From assembly GCF_000152845.1 (NCBI RefSeq), contig NZ_CH902585.1, positions 164,375-228,374 of the forward strand: a stretch of DNA of 64,000 nucleotides, written 5' to 3'. The notes under the pieces were generated by a model, which saw only the letters and a list, made by a program, of their open reading frames with translations, had not been told where the DNA came from and searched no databases. This document shows positions 16,565-25,721 of the stretch, in pieces (position 1 is the stretch's first letter; every line of letters begins with the position of its first letter). Origin of the DNA: Roseovarius sp. 217 (lineage in GTDB: Bacteria > Pseudomonadota > Alphaproteobacteria > Rhodobacterales > Rhodobacteraceae). The position numbers were made by a program, and so were the translations under genes.

Positions 16565-17362
16565 ATGCTCGAACCGCTTCCAACACTCCGTCCGCCGCAG
16601 CGTCCCGCTTCCACTATGACACGAGGCCTGCCGGCCCGCGCGGCCCTCGACTGGCTGGCCGCCGGATGGCGAGATCTGCGCGCAGCACCGGGGCCGGGGT
16701 TGGTCTACGGCGCGCTCCTCGTCATGATCTCCTACGGCGTGCTGGGGGCGCTCTGGAGCACCGGACTGCTGTACTTGGCGCTGCCCGCGACCTCGGGGTT
16801 CCTGATCGTCGGGCCTTTCCTGGCCATCGGCCTCTACGAACAGAGCCGGCTGCGAGAAGAGGGCGGCCGCGCGACGCTGTTGCAGATGCTGCTGGCGCGC
16901 CCGGCGGCCGGAGCGCAGCTGGCCTATTCAGGCCTTCTTCTGGGGCTTCTCGTCCTTTTCTGGCTGCGCGCGGCGGATCTGCTCTACGCGCTGTTCTTCG
17001 GCCTTGCACCCCTTCCGCTCGCCGGCGACGCGCTCGCAAATGTTCTGACGACAGCCCCTGGCTGGGGGCTTCTCGTCGTTGGCAGCTTGGTCGGCGGGCT
17101 GTTCGCTTCCTTCGCTTTTGCGCTCAGCCTGTTCTCGGTTCCGATGCTGATGATTGAACGCCGCGATGCCCTGACGGCCATGGGTCTTAGTCTCGCGATG
17201 ACCACGCGCAACCTCGCGCCCTGCCTTGCGTGGGGCGCGATCATCACTGCAGGTATGGCGCTGGCGGCCGCCACGGGACTGCTGGCGCTCGTCCTCGTCT
17301 TCCCCGTGCTCGGCCATGGAACGTGGCACGCCTGGCGCGCGATCGGCGGAGAGCCGGAATGA
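16565..17362 (+). CDS. DUF2189-like integral membrane protein
   Basis: The 265-residue protein has about six membrane helices. The features I associate with DUF2189 are the early WLAAGWRDLRAAPGPGLVYG and later FAFALSLFSVPMLMIERRDA and FPVLGHGTWHAWRA. Members are often found beside cytochrome oxidase genes, but no biochemical role is established. It is tightly coupled to ccoS (4-base overlap). A role in oxidase assembly or NO tolerance is inference from context. Confidence 0.75.
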   Translation: MLEPLPTLRPPQRPASTMTRGLPARAALDWLAAGWRDLRAAPGPGLVYGALLVMISYGVLGALWSTGLLYLALPATSGFLIVGPFLAIGLYEQSRLREEGGRATLLQMLLARPAAGAQLAYSGLLLGLLVLFWLRAADLLYALFFGLAPLPLAGDALANVLTTAPGWGLLVVGSLVGGLFASFAFALSLFSVPMLMIERRDALTAMGLSLAMTTRNLAPCLAWGAIITAGMALAAATGLLALVLVFPVLGHGTWHAWRAIGGEPE

Positions 17363-17529
17363 CGGCCCTGCTGGTGCTGATACCCGTTTCAATCGGCATG
17401 GGATTGATCGGCCTTGGAGCATTCATCTGGGCCATGCGCCACCAACAGTTCGACGATCTCGAAGGCAACGCATGGCGGGTCATTGGCCAAATGGAAACCG
17501 AAGATGAGAAAGGAAAGCGCGATGACTGA
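17359..17529 (+). CDS. ccoS: cbb3 oxidase maturation protein CcoS-like
   Basis: The 56-residue protein starts MTALLVLIPVSIGMGLIGLG, one helix, followed by FIWAMRHQQFDDLEGNAWRV. This is the CcoS/FixS pattern, including the LRSGQYDDLEG-like motif. CcoS acts in cofactor insertion into CcoN together with the CcoI copper ATPase; ccoG, ccoH and ccoI are not present here. Confidence 0.85.
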   Translation: MTALLVLIPVSIGMGLIGLGAFIWAMRHQQFDDLEGNAWRVIGQMETEDEKGKRDD

Positions 17530-17764
17530 CTGGCTCCCCACGCTGAAGACAGCAACCCCTCAGGAAGGCTATGACCTTGCGGTCAAGATGGCGCGCGTCG
17601 CGGTGAAGATGACGCAGCCCGATGCCGATGTGCGCGACAAGCTACGCCCGATCTATGCCGAGGACGCCAATGCCCTGATCGCATCGAGCCAGGTCGTGGC
17701 CACGCATTTTGCTACGGTCGCGGCGGCCAACGACTACTGGAGGGCGCCAGATGACGACGATTGA
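17522..17764 (+). CDS. Hypothetical protein (80 aa), cco/NsrR cluster
   Basis: Starts MTDWLPTLKTATPQEGYDLA, soluble and helical, with an acidic tail (RAPDDDD). The start overlaps the ccoS stop by 8 bases and the stop overlaps the next gene's start, so it belongs to the operon. No signal peptide, Cys or known motif seen. Function not recognised. Confidence 0.7.
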   Translation: MTDWLPTLKTATPQEGYDLAVKMARVAVKMTQPDADVRDKLRPIYAEDANALIASSQVVATHFATVAAANDYWRAPDDDD

Positions 17765-18050
17765 ACGGAACGGAAGCGACTTCGTCGTGCCTGCCGACTT
17801 GCTGGCGAGTACCTTCGGTCTGAGCGAAGCCGCAGTTCGGCAGGGCATGCGAACGAACAGGATCACATCCCAGTCCGAGACCGGCGTGGGCGAGGACGAG
17901 GGCCGCTGGAGATTGACGTTTTTCTATCAGGACCGGGCCGTCCGGTTCATTATTGATGAGCATGGCGAGGTGTTGAAACGTGCCGGTTTCCCGGTCCGCC
18001 GGAGAACGGTGCAGGAAACGCCGGCCACGACAGAACCTCGAAGAGAGTGA
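17751..18050 (+). CDS. Hypothetical protein (99 aa), DUF6522-like
   Basis: Starts MTTIERNGSDFVVPADLLAS; later blocks are TSQSETGVGEDEGRWRLTFF and YQDRAVRFIIDEHGEVL. This resembles the small DUF6522 family found near NO- and respiration-related genes in Rhodobacterales; the match is from memory of the pattern. It is soluble, mixed alpha/beta. It overlaps the preceding 80-residue gene and is followed at once by a truncated frame. Confidence 0.65.
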   Translation: MTTIERNGSDFVVPADLLASTFGLSEAAVRQGMRTNRITSQSETGVGEDEGRWRLTFFYQDRAVRFIIDEHGEVLKRAGFPVRRRTVQETPATTEPRRE

Positions 18051-18051
18051 C

Positions 18052-18138
18052 ATGCGTGCCGATGTCCCGCCCTTCGAGGTGATGGCCCACACCTTCTGGC
18101 TTGGCGACGAGCCGATGGAAACGAGCCAGAGGATGTGA
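18052..18138 (+). pseudogene. 5' fragment of an unidentified operon gene
   Basis: A 28-codon frame starting MRADVPPFEVMAHTFWLGDE follows the previous gene by one base and then runs into a stop. The next bases (18140-18150) are GGTGTTGTCAC, identical to the terminal 11 bp of the IS6-like elements at 28.8, 31.5 and 33.6 kb. The gene was probably cut at this point and the following module belongs to a different region. Confidence 0.5.
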
Positions 18139-18162
18139 AGGTGTTGTCACCCCGACGACCGA

Positions 18163-20598
18163 TCACGCGCGCATCAGCGCATAGGACGGATCGTAGGGCG
18201 ACGGCGCGATTACTTCTGTGCCGACAATCTCGCCATAGGAGTCGAGGTCGATTTTCGTGCCAGGGACAGCCAGAGCCGGTTCGACGAAGGCATAGGCGAG
18301 GTTCATGCCGACCCTGTGGCCCCAGTCGCCCGAGGTGATGGTGCCGACGACTTTGCCGTCCTGCATCAGCGAGGCACCGCCGTGGGCCGGGGCGTTGGTG
18401 GCGTCGACCTTGAGCGTGACCAGCTTCTTGCGCGGGCCTTCCTCGATACGCTTGAGCAGCGCCTCCTTGCCGATGAAATCGCCCTTCTCGGGCTTTACGA
18501 AGCGATCGAGTGCGGTCTCGAAGGGGTCGAACTCGGTGATCAGGTCGGCCTTCCAGTGCATGAAGCCCTTTTCCATCCGCATCGAGTCGACGGCGCGTGC
18601 CCCGAAGAGCTTCAGACCAAAGGCTTCACCAGCCTTTCTGAGCGCGAGGTAGGCAGCATAAAGCGAGGCGTTGGGTACGTGGATCTCGTAGGCCAATTCG
18701 CCAGAAAAGCTGACGCCGAGAACCGTCGCCGGGGCGAAGCCGATGAAGCATTCCCGCACGCTGAGCCAGGGGAAGGCCTCTTTTGACCAGTCGCCGCGGG
18801 CTGCTGCTGAAAGCACGTCGCGCGCCTTGGGTCCGGCAAGAACGAGGATGGTCTGATCGTTGGTCAGACTGCGGATCTGCACGTCTTCATCAGGGTTCAG
18901 ATGGGCGGTCAGCCAATCCATGTCGTGGTATTCGCTGGCTGCGGCGGACCCGTACCAGACCCGCGCCGGGCCACGGTCGGAGGCCGGAATATTGGCCACC
19001 GTGGCCTCGCCCTTTATATGTCCGTGATGGTTCAGCAGGTAGCCGAGGCCGACGCGACCGTCGCGTTTCGTCACTGCGCCGCAGAACATCCGGTCGAGGA
19101 AGGCGTGGCGGTCGGCGCCGGTGATCTCGAACCGGTTGAAGCCGTTGACCTCGCAGAGGCCGACGTTTTCTTGCACGTTCTTCACCTCGGCGGCGATGAC
19201 GTCGAACGCCTCGTCGAAGTCGAAGCTGAGCGTGGGGTGAAAGTCGGGCGACGGTTTGATGTAGTCGACCCGCTCCCAGCCGTTCACAACGGTGAACTCG
19301 GCGCCCTCGGACGCGAAGATCGGCGTCAGGGGAGTGGTTTTGGCCGGGCGGCCTGCCGGGCGATGCTCATGCGGGAAGTGGAATCGGAATTCGTTCTGAT
19401 AATCCTCGATCGCCTTGAGGGCGGTCAGTTCCACGTTTGTGTGACCGGTGAAGCGGCGCGGGTCGATGACCCAGGTGTCGTAGCAGGCTTCGCCGTGGAC
19501 GATCTGTTGCGCGAGCAGCCAGCCGTGACCGCCGCCTTCGCCGAGGCCGGCGCGGAGACCGATGATGCAGAAGGCGTTGCGCTTGCCGGGGATCGGGCCG
19601 ACCAGCGGCGCGCCGTCGATGGTATATGTGATCGGGCCGTTGACGATGGACCGGATGCCGGTTTCGGCCAGCGCGGGCATGCGTTCAAAGGCGCCTTCCA
19701 TGACGTCCATCACGCGGTCGAGGTCGTCCGGGCACAGCGCGTTGACAAAGTTCGGGTCAATCCCGTCCATGCCCCAGGTCTTGCAGTCCTGTTCATAGAA
19801 CCCCACGAGCAGGCCGTTCTTTTCCTGGCGGCTGTAGTAGTCCGAGATCGGACAGCGCAGCAGCGGCATGCGGTGGCCTGCCTCGACAATCGCGGGGATA
19901 TCCTCGGTAAGGAAATACTGATGCTCCATCGACGCGACGGGGTGATGCACGCCCATCATCGCGCCCACCTCGTTCACGCGGTAGCCACAGGCGTTGACCA
20001 CGATATCGCAATCGATATCACCCTTTTCCGTATGTACGGTCCAAGTATCGTCCTTGTGCTGGGTCAGCGCGGTCACAGGCGTTTCGCGGTAGACCTCCGC
20101 CCCGGCCTTGCGGGCGTGGTAGGCCAGCGCCTGACATAGCTGCGCCGGGTCGATATCGCCGTCCAGCGGATCCCAGAGCCCGCCCAGCAGATTGGTGGTC
20201 GAGATCAGAGGGTGACGGCGGGCACATTCCTCGGCATCAATCACCTCGAACTCGACGCCCATACCGCGCGCCATCGAGGTGAAATGGCGATAGCCCTGCA
20301 TTTGTGCGGGCGTGTTGGCCAGCCGGATGCCGCCGTCAGCATGGTGATAGTTGATCGGATATTCGGGATCTTCAGACAGTTTCTTGTACAAGTTGATCGA
20401 ATGCGTCTTCAGCCCCACCATCGTCTGGGTGCCGCCGAAATTCGTAACCTGCGCCGCGGAATGCCATGTCGTGCCCGAGGTTAACTCGTTGCGCTCGACC
20501 AGGACCACATCGGTCCAGCCTTCCTGTGTGAGGTGGTAAAGCGTCGAGCAACCGGCGATGCCGCCACCGATAACAACAACTTTGGTCCGAGATTTCAT
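18163..20598 (-). CDS. FAD-dependent oxidoreductase with GcvT domain (dimethylglycine dehydrogenase-like)
   Basis: The 811-residue protein begins with a Rossmann FAD motif (VVVIGGGIAGCSTLYHL) followed by ELTSGTTWHSAAQV, where the His is the usual flavin attachment site. A DAO-type oxidase domain covers residues 1-390. A folate-binding aminomethyltransferase (GcvT) domain covers about 430-800, with DSMRMEKGFMHWKADLITEF. This architecture fits dimethylglycine or sarcosine dehydrogenases, which demethylate methylated glycines and pass formaldehyde to tetrahydrofolate. It is divergent from an MttB-superfamily gene, suggesting a betaine breakdown pathway. The exact substrate is not visible. Confidence 0.88.
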   Translation of the reverse strand: MKSRTKVVVIGGGIAGCSTLYHLTQEGWTDVVLVERNELTSGTTWHSAAQVTNFGGTQTMVGLKTHSINLYKKLSEDPEYPINYHHADGGIRLANTPAQMQGYRHFTSMARGMGVEFEVIDAEECARRHPLISTTNLLGGLWDPLDGDIDPAQLCQALAYHARKAGAEVYRETPVTALTQHKDDTWTVHTEKGDIDCDIVVNACGYRVNEVGAMMGVHHPVASMEHQYFLTEDIPAIVEAGHRMPLLRCPISDYYSRQEKNGLLVGFYEQDCKTWGMDGIDPNFVNALCPDDLDRVMDVMEGAFERMPALAETGIRSIVNGPITYTIDGAPLVGPIPGKRNAFCIIGLRAGLGEGGGHGWLLAQQIVHGEACYDTWVIDPRRFTGHTNVELTALKAIEDYQNEFRFHFPHEHRPAGRPAKTTPLTPIFASEGAEFTVVNGWERVDYIKPSPDFHPTLSFDFDEAFDVIAAEVKNVQENVGLCEVNGFNRFEITGADRHAFLDRMFCGAVTKRDGRVGLGYLLNHHGHIKGEATVANIPASDRGPARVWYGSAAASEYHDMDWLTAHLNPDEDVQIRSLTNDQTILVLAGPKARDVLSAAARGDWSKEAFPWLSVRECFIGFAPATVLGVSFSGELAYEIHVPNASLYAAYLALRKAGEAFGLKLFGARAVDSMRMEKGFMHWKADLITEFDPFETALDRFVKPEKGDFIGKEALLKRIEEGPRKKLVTLKVDATNAPAHGGASLMQDGKVVGTITSGDWGHRVGMNLAYAFVEPALAVPGTKIDLDSYGEIVGTEVIAPSPYDPSYALMRA

Positions 20599-20696
20599 GG
20601 GGTGCGCCTCCGATACATGCTGCCGGGATAAGGGGGGGAACCTGACGGCCCCGCAATCTGGACACCGTCGGTTTCAAAAAATCTAAGTCAGCATTT

Positions 20697-20713
20697 GATT
20701 AAGTGAGATTAAG
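20697..20713. promoter_or_regulatory. Direct repeat GATTAAG-TGA-GATTAAG in divergent promoter region
   Basis: Two 7-base direct repeats separated by three bases lie between the divergent oxidoreductase (start 20598) and methyltransferase (start 20777) genes. This could be a regulator binding site, perhaps for the LysR protein encoded at 22.3-23.3 kb, but LysR sites are usually inverted repeats, so this is tentative. Confidence 0.35.
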
Positions 20714-20776
20714 CGCGAAAGATTTGCCCCCCACTCACAGAACGCGCCACATGCGGGACACGCGGGAAGGATCGCC

Positions 20777-22294
20777 ATGTCGGGCACACACGGGAAACGC
20801 ACAGGACGCAGCGAGCGCATGGCGCTGCGCGCGGCAAAGCCGGTGATCGATCCCTGCCCGCCGGGGCAGATCGGCGGCAGCTACAAACCGCTCACTGACG
20901 AAGACATCCGCCGCATCTACTCCACCGCGCTCGACCTGCTGGAACGGCTTGGCATGGGCGAGGTGCCGCAGCGCCTTCAGGCCGATCTGATCGCCGCGGG
21001 TGCTGTGGACAACGGCGCCGGCCGGGTGCTGTTTCCGCCTGCGCTGGTGGAACGGGCCGTCGATCAGTCGGCATGCACATTTGTGCTGCATGGCCGCGAT
21101 CCCGCGCGCTCCATCGAAGTGGGCGGCAACAGGGTCTACTTCGGCACAGGCGGTGCCGCGGTGCAGACGCTCGACCTGGACAGCGGGCTGTACCGACCCT
21201 CAACGCTCGCAGATCTGCATGATTTCACTCGACTGCAGGACGCGCTGGCCAATGTCAGCTGGTTCACCCGCTGTTGTGTCGCAACCGATGTTCCGGACAA
21301 TCTGGATCTGGATATCAACACCGCCTATGCTTTGGTCAAGAACACCACCAAACCCGTTGCCACCTCTTTCACGCTGGCCGAACACGTGGCTCCGATTGTC
21401 GAAATGCTCGATATCGTTGCGGGCGGCCCGGGCGAATTTTCCAGACGTCCGTTTCTCAAGGCGCATATCAGCCCGGTGATTTCGCCGATGCGTTATGGCG
21501 AAGATGCGGTTGATGTGGTCTATGAATGCATCCGCCATAATATTCCGATGTCCTGCATTACCGCCGCGCAGGCGGGGGCGACCGCACCGGCCACCCTGGC
21601 GGGGTTTCTGGCGCAATCGCTGGCGGAAACCCTGGCCAGCCTTGTCATGGTGCATGCGATACAGCCCGGCTTTCCGATGGTGTTTTCCAACTGGCCGCTT
21701 GTGGTCGACCTGCGCACCGGGTCCTTTTCGGGTGGAAGCGGCGAAACCGCCGTGCTCAATGCTGCCTCGGCGCAGGTGTCGAACTGGCTGGGCCTGCCGT
21801 CGGGCGTGGCCTGCTCGATGACCGACGCCAAGGCTATCGATGCGCAATACGGGATGGAAAAAGGCATAACATCCATGGCTGCCGCACTGGCCGGGGCGAA
21901 CCTGATCTACGAAAGCTCGGGCATGACCGCATCATTGCTGGGGGCCAGTTTCGAGGCATTTGTGCTGGACGACGAAATGCACTCGAATACCTATCGTACG
22001 TTGCGCGGGATCGAAGTGACCGACGACAACCTGGGCTTTGACGTGATCCGCGACGCGGTGCTTGGCCCGGGGCACTTTCTGGGCAGCCAGCACACGTTTT
22101 CCGCTATGGAGCGAGATTACTTTTACCCCAGGATCGCCGACCGCGAGGCGCCGCGCACCTGGGCCGAAAAGGGTGCGCAGGATGCCTGGGGCAAGGCGCG
22201 GGCGCGCGCGAAGGAAATCCTGCAAGATCATCGGCCGGTCTATCTGACCGAAGAGCAGGACCAAAAAATCCGCGCCCTGTTCAACATTCTTTGA
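20777..22294 (+). CDS. MttB-superfamily methyltransferase (non-pyrrolysine)
   Basis: The 505-residue protein matches the trimethylamine methyltransferase (MttB) superfamily, with RRIYSTALDLLERLGMGEVP, YFGTGGAAVQTLDLDSGLYR, LKAHISPVISPMRYGEDAVD and SMTDAKAIDAQYGMEKGI. The frame has no internal TAG, so it lacks pyrrolysine. Such members (MtgB, MtpB, MtcB) demethylate quaternary amines such as glycine betaine or proline betaine and pass the methyl group to a corrinoid protein. No corrinoid protein gene is present here, so the acceptor is unknown. Context (betaine-binding protein, GcvT flavoprotein) supports a quaternary amine substrate. Confidence 0.87.
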   Translation: MSGTHGKRTGRSERMALRAAKPVIDPCPPGQIGGSYKPLTDEDIRRIYSTALDLLERLGMGEVPQRLQADLIAAGAVDNGAGRVLFPPALVERAVDQSACTFVLHGRDPARSIEVGGNRVYFGTGGAAVQTLDLDSGLYRPSTLADLHDFTRLQDALANVSWFTRCCVATDVPDNLDLDINTAYALVKNTTKPVATSFTLAEHVAPIVEMLDIVAGGPGEFSRRPFLKAHISPVISPMRYGEDAVDVVYECIRHNIPMSCITAAQAGATAPATLAGFLAQSLAETLASLVMVHAIQPGFPMVFSNWPLVVDLRTGSFSGGSGETAVLNAASAQVSNWLGLPSGVACSMTDAKAIDAQYGMEKGITSMAAALAGANLIYESSGMTASLLGASFEAFVLDDEMHSNTYRTLRGIEVTDDNLGFDVIRDAVLGPGHFLGSQHTFSAMERDYFYPRIADREAPRTWAEKGAQDAWGKARARAKEILQDHRPVYLTEEQDQKIRALFNIL

Positions 22295-22303
22295 CGATGG
22301 GCT

Positions 22304-23281
22304 TCAGTCGAGCAGCTTGAAACTATCGGCAAGCCAGGGGTCACTGCGGTGAAACGGGGTTAGCGCGTGATCCCGGATCAGTTGGCGCATTTTGCTGTCT
22401 ACCAGTTCGATCACTGACCGTGAGCAATCCGGCGTCGAGACCAGCGCCAAGGTGCGCGCGAAGTTCTTACCCGGCAAAAACCGGTGCATCCGCAACCTCG
22501 CTTGAAACCGCTTTGCGCGCGAGAACAAAAGCGGGGTGGTGATTGTCCAGCCGGCCCCGGCGGCGACCATGGCCATCAGGGTCTGGTTGTTGCTGCATTC
22601 GAACCGATGCGGCGACGTGACCCCGATCCTTCGCAATTGCGATTCGATCTGCCGGGCTATCATCAAGTTATTGGAAAAGCGCAGGAACGGAAGCTTGGTA
22701 CGTCCTTCAACGATATCGCTCAGCGATTGCTCCGTGATCAGCGGCAGCACCGCCACAAAGGGATCGCGCAGCAGTGGCCTGTCGCGAAGATCGCTGAACC
22801 TTTCGTCGGGTGCTGTAGTGATGCCGATATCAAGCTGCCGGTTGCGCAGCATGTCGATAATCTCGTGGCTCGAATCCGTATGATACATGAAATCGCATGT
22901 CGGCATGCTGGTCGACAGGAACACCGCCAGTTCGGGGATGATGTCGCTGTCAAAATCCTCGATCGTTCCAAGCCGAAGATAGCTTGCCTCGGTCACGCTG
23001 CCGGCGGAAGCCTCGGCCTTGGCCTTGCGGATCGCGAGCAGCGCCTCTTCTATGTTGCGCAAGAAGGTCTGGCCCTTGGGTGTCAATACCATCGGCCTGC
23101 GGGAGTGATTGAACAACTCAACTCCCAAATGCTCTTCAAGCGCGCGCAGATGATGCGACACGGTGCTAACCGTCAGCCCGGCCTCCTGCGCGGCGGCTTG
23201 TAGAGACCCATCCCTCGCGCAGGTCTGAAACAGTTCCAGCGACTTGAGGCTGAGATCTTTGGAGGTGTTCAAGCGGGGCAT
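22304..23281 (-). CDS. LysR-family transcriptional regulator
   Basis: The 325-residue protein has an N-terminal winged helix (LKSLELFQTCARDGSLQAAA, then VSTVSHHLRALEEHLGVELF) and a LysR substrate-binding domain (about 95-300). ATG 23281 (MPRLNTSKDLSLKSLEL) fits the family; 22 upstream codons are not typical. It ends 10 bp from the methyltransferase stop (convergent) and is divergent from the betaine-binding protein gene, so it probably controls the module in response to a methylated amine. Confidence 0.9.
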   Translation of the reverse strand: MPRLNTSKDLSLKSLELFQTCARDGSLQAAAQEAGLTVSTVSHHLRALEEHLGVELFNHSRRPMVLTPKGQTFLRNIEEALLAIRKAKAEASAGSVTEASYLRLGTIEDFDSDIIPELAVFLSTSMPTCDFMYHTDSSHEIIDMLRNRQLDIGITTAPDERFSDLRDRPLLRDPFVAVLPLITEQSLSDIVEGRTKLPFLRFSNNLMIARQIESQLRRIGVTSPHRFECSNNQTLMAMVAAGAGWTITTPLLFSRAKRFQARLRMHRFLPGKNFARTLALVSTPDCSRSVIELVDSKMRQLIRDHALTPFHRSDPWLADSFKLLD

Positions 23282-23446
23282 GGGGCCTTTCGAGCGGAGC
23301 ACGGTTTGGCGAAGCTTACGCGCAATTTTTGCGAATATAAATCTCAATAATTCTTACCAGGGAGGAAGTGTTCTGACCCTGTCCGGAAACGTGGAAGCGT
23401 CGATTTTTATAGATCCACTCGCACACCAAACCCGATAGGAGAGAAT

Positions 23447-24304
23447 ATGAAACAGATTATTCTGGCGTCCGCATGCACGCTCGGCCTTGCCGCGCCGGCC
23501 CTCGCGCAGAACTGCGGTGAAGTGACCATCACCCAGATGGACTGGGCTTCGGCCAATGTCGTCACCTCGGTCGCGAAGTTCCTGATGGAGCAAGGCTATG
23601 GCTGTGACGTCACGACCGTGCCGTCCTCGACCCCAACGGCGCTGACCGCGGTCGCCGAAACCGGCACCCCCGATATTCTGACCGAGCTTTGGGTCAACAC
23701 CGCGCCCGCCTATGCCAAATTGGTGGAAGAGAGCAAGCTGGTCGAACTGGCCGACGTGTTGTCCGACGGTGGCATCGAGGGCCTGTTCGTACCTCAATAC
23801 GTGGTCGATGCGCACCCCGAGGCGGCGACCCTCGAAGGTATTCTCGCCAATCCCGATCTGGTCGGACGCCGCTTTGACAATTGCCCCGACGGCTGGGCCT
23901 GCCGGACCGTGAACGACAACATGAACAAGGTCATCGATTTCCAAGGCGCCGGTATCGAGGTGTTCAACCACGGCTCCGGCGAAACCCTCGCCACCGCCAT
24001 CGCGTCGGCCTATGCCGACAAGGAGCCCTGGTTCGGGTTCTACTGGTCGCCCACAGCCATTCTGGGCAAATATCCGATGGTGTTGGTCGACATGGGTGCC
24101 GATGACGCCGCCGTTCATGCCTGTAACAGCGATCCCGAATGCACTGAACCGGGAATTTCGGCCTATCCGCGCGCAGCGGTCAAGACCGCCGCCACCGCCA
24201 CCTTCCAGGCACGCGAGCCCGAGGTGGCTGAACTGATGTCGCACATCTCATTCACGGGAGTGGAAAGGATCTGGGGTTCAAGCGGCGTTGAGGTGTCGGG
24301 TTGA
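23447..24304 (+). pseudogene. Betaine-type ABC substrate-binding protein, 3'-truncated by ISKra4
   Basis: The frame has a signal peptide (MKQIILASACTLGLAAPALA) and an OpuAC-like glycine betaine/choline-binding domain: ITQMDWASANVVTSVAKFLM, TPDILTELWVNTAP and DKEPWFGFYWSPTAIL. Several Trp residues suit cation-pi binding of a quaternary amine. Normal sequence runs to about HISFTG (24254); the last residues are from the ISKra4 left end, which begins at 24255. Family proteins are about 310-340 residues, so 30-60 residues are missing. Permease and ATPase genes are not present, so uptake by this system is lost. Confidence 0.85.
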
Positions 24305-25710
24305 CAGTCTTCCGTCCAGAACGGCCGCTCTAACCGTAGCGACTATGTGGGCGCCCCTTGGTGACCACCGCATCCGCTGCTTCTTTCCCATTCGGACATT
24401 GGCGATTTCGTTGACCAGGCCTTCGGCCCGCGATGTCGAGACAGCTTTTCCTTGCCTCCGCCGGTGCCCGTAGTTGACGAGAGCGGACAGGTTATGGGTC
24501 AGGTAGGTCTGGAGGTCCATCGTTCGACCAGCTGCCGACATTGCCGCTTCCTTTGTGTCACCTGCAGCGCAATCGCGCGCCTGCATGGCAAACCGGAACA
24601 GGATTCCGAGTGCTTCCAGCGCACGGTGAGCCTGGCCATGCCAGATGCGCCATCGTAGCCGTTCCACAAGCGCCTCGACATCGGAGGTCTCGCTGTTTTC
24701 AAGCTGCGACAGCAGGGTTTGGAACGTTGTCTCTACGTGCCTGATGCGGGCGGATATATGCCACCAATCGAGGATGTGTTCGGCGTTTCCATTGATTGCG
24801 TTTCGCACAAGACGCGGAAGGGCGGGATCACCGTCGGACAACACTGTTATGGCTGAACCAGGGATCCAGCCTGCGGCTTTGAGATTGGACTTCAGGCACT
24901 CCAAGGGATGGTCAGCCCCTGCAAGACTCAATCCGAAACGGCGTTTGTTGCCTGTTTTGGTCTCGATCGATCCGACAATGACTTCAAAGTTCCGCCGTTG
25001 ATATTCGGGTCTTGAGCGGACATAGGCGCTATCCAGAAATACTGTCATCTCGGATCTATCAGGTTGAACTTCCAAGGCTTTTTGAATTTCGGCACACTGG
25101 GTTTCCAAGCCATCCGCGACAGAGGCAAGACGGTTGCGAATTGTCGTGTGGTTTTGTCTGGCGCATGGTGTCATCGCATTTAGAATCCGCGCGGCCTCAC
25201 GAAAACTGTGTCGCGCGGCCAAATCGGCCTGCAGCTTGCAAAGTTCAGGTGTCGCATTTCCGGGGAGCATGCGCGTGAGTGGCGAGAAGGCTGCTGTGCA
25301 GTTTGGAAAACCCGGGAAACGGCACATGCAGATGCGGATCCGTGGTGCCTCGACGGTTACACGGCCGAACAGAGTGTCTATCCGACGTGACCGGCGATCA
25401 TGTATGGGCAAGTAGGTTTGGCAGGTCTGGCAAACCCGCTCAATCTCACTGATTTCCTCTACTTGATCTTGCAGAACTGCCCTTTGGATCTCTTTCAGGA
25501 TTGCCTTCCCTTCGGCAAGGCTTAGCCCGAAATCCTCCGCGCATGCCTCTGTCGAACGCCGTTCCAGAACACCGACATCATGAACCCGACGCTCGCCCCA
25601 GCCAAATTCCGTTTCGATCCTAATTCGTACTTTCATCGTCAACCCTCCTGTCGTGACAGCAGGAGACTAGGTCGCCCTCGATCTGAAACCCCAGAACTTT
25701 TCCACTCCCG
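24255..25710. mobile_element. ISKra4-family insertion sequence, copy 1
   Basis: The left repeat CGGGAGTGGAAAGGATCTGG starts at 24255 and its imperfect complement ends at 25710, enclosing one transposase gene; total about 1456 bp. No direct repeat was found in the flanks (…CATTCA | TTTCCTTT…). The element interrupts the betaine-binding protein gene on its left and abuts copper-related genes on its right, so the two flanks were probably not neighbours originally. Confidence 0.85.
24278..25636 (-). CDS. ISKra4-family transposase
   Basis: The protein starts MKVRIRIETEFGWGERRVHD (about 452 residues). It has a zinc-finger-like CQTC near residue 70, the FLDSAYVRSRPEYQRR block, DWWHISARIRHVE near 290 and C-terminal MGKKQRMRWSPRGAHIVATV. 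These blocks are shared with the copy at 33.8 kb, with moderate divergence. It is full length. ATG 25636 is preceded by an in-frame TTG two codons upstream. Confidence 0.85.
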   Translation of the reverse strand: MKVRIRIETEFGWGERRVHDVGVLERRSTEACAEDFGLSLAEGKAILKEIQRAVLQDQVEEISEIERVCQTCQTYLPIHDRRSRRIDTLFGRVTVEAPRIRICMCRFPGFPNCTAAFSPLTRMLPGNATPELCKLQADLAARHSFREAARILNAMTPCARQNHTTIRNRLASVADGLETQCAEIQKALEVQPDRSEMTVFLDSAYVRSRPEYQRRNFEVIVGSIETKTGNKRRFGLSLAGADHPLECLKSNLKAAGWIPGSAITVLSDGDPALPRLVRNAINGNAEHILDWWHISARIRHVETTFQTLLSQLENSETSDVEALVERLRWRIWHGQAHRALEALGILFRFAMQARDCAAGDTKEAAMSAAGRTMDLQTYLTHNLSALVNYGHRRRQGKAVSTSRAEGLVNEIANVRMGKKQRMRWSPRGAHIVATVRAAVLDGRLSTRHLNAA

Positions 25711-25721
25711 TTTCCTTTCGT

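Noticed and set aside
18901..20139. Plus-strand frame (412 codons) opposite the GcvT flavoprotein
   Set aside because: Shadow of a well-supported gene; composition is atypical for protein.
20777..22294. Pyrrolysine in the MttB homologue
   Set aside because: The frame has no internal TAG, so it belongs to the non-pyrrolysine branch.
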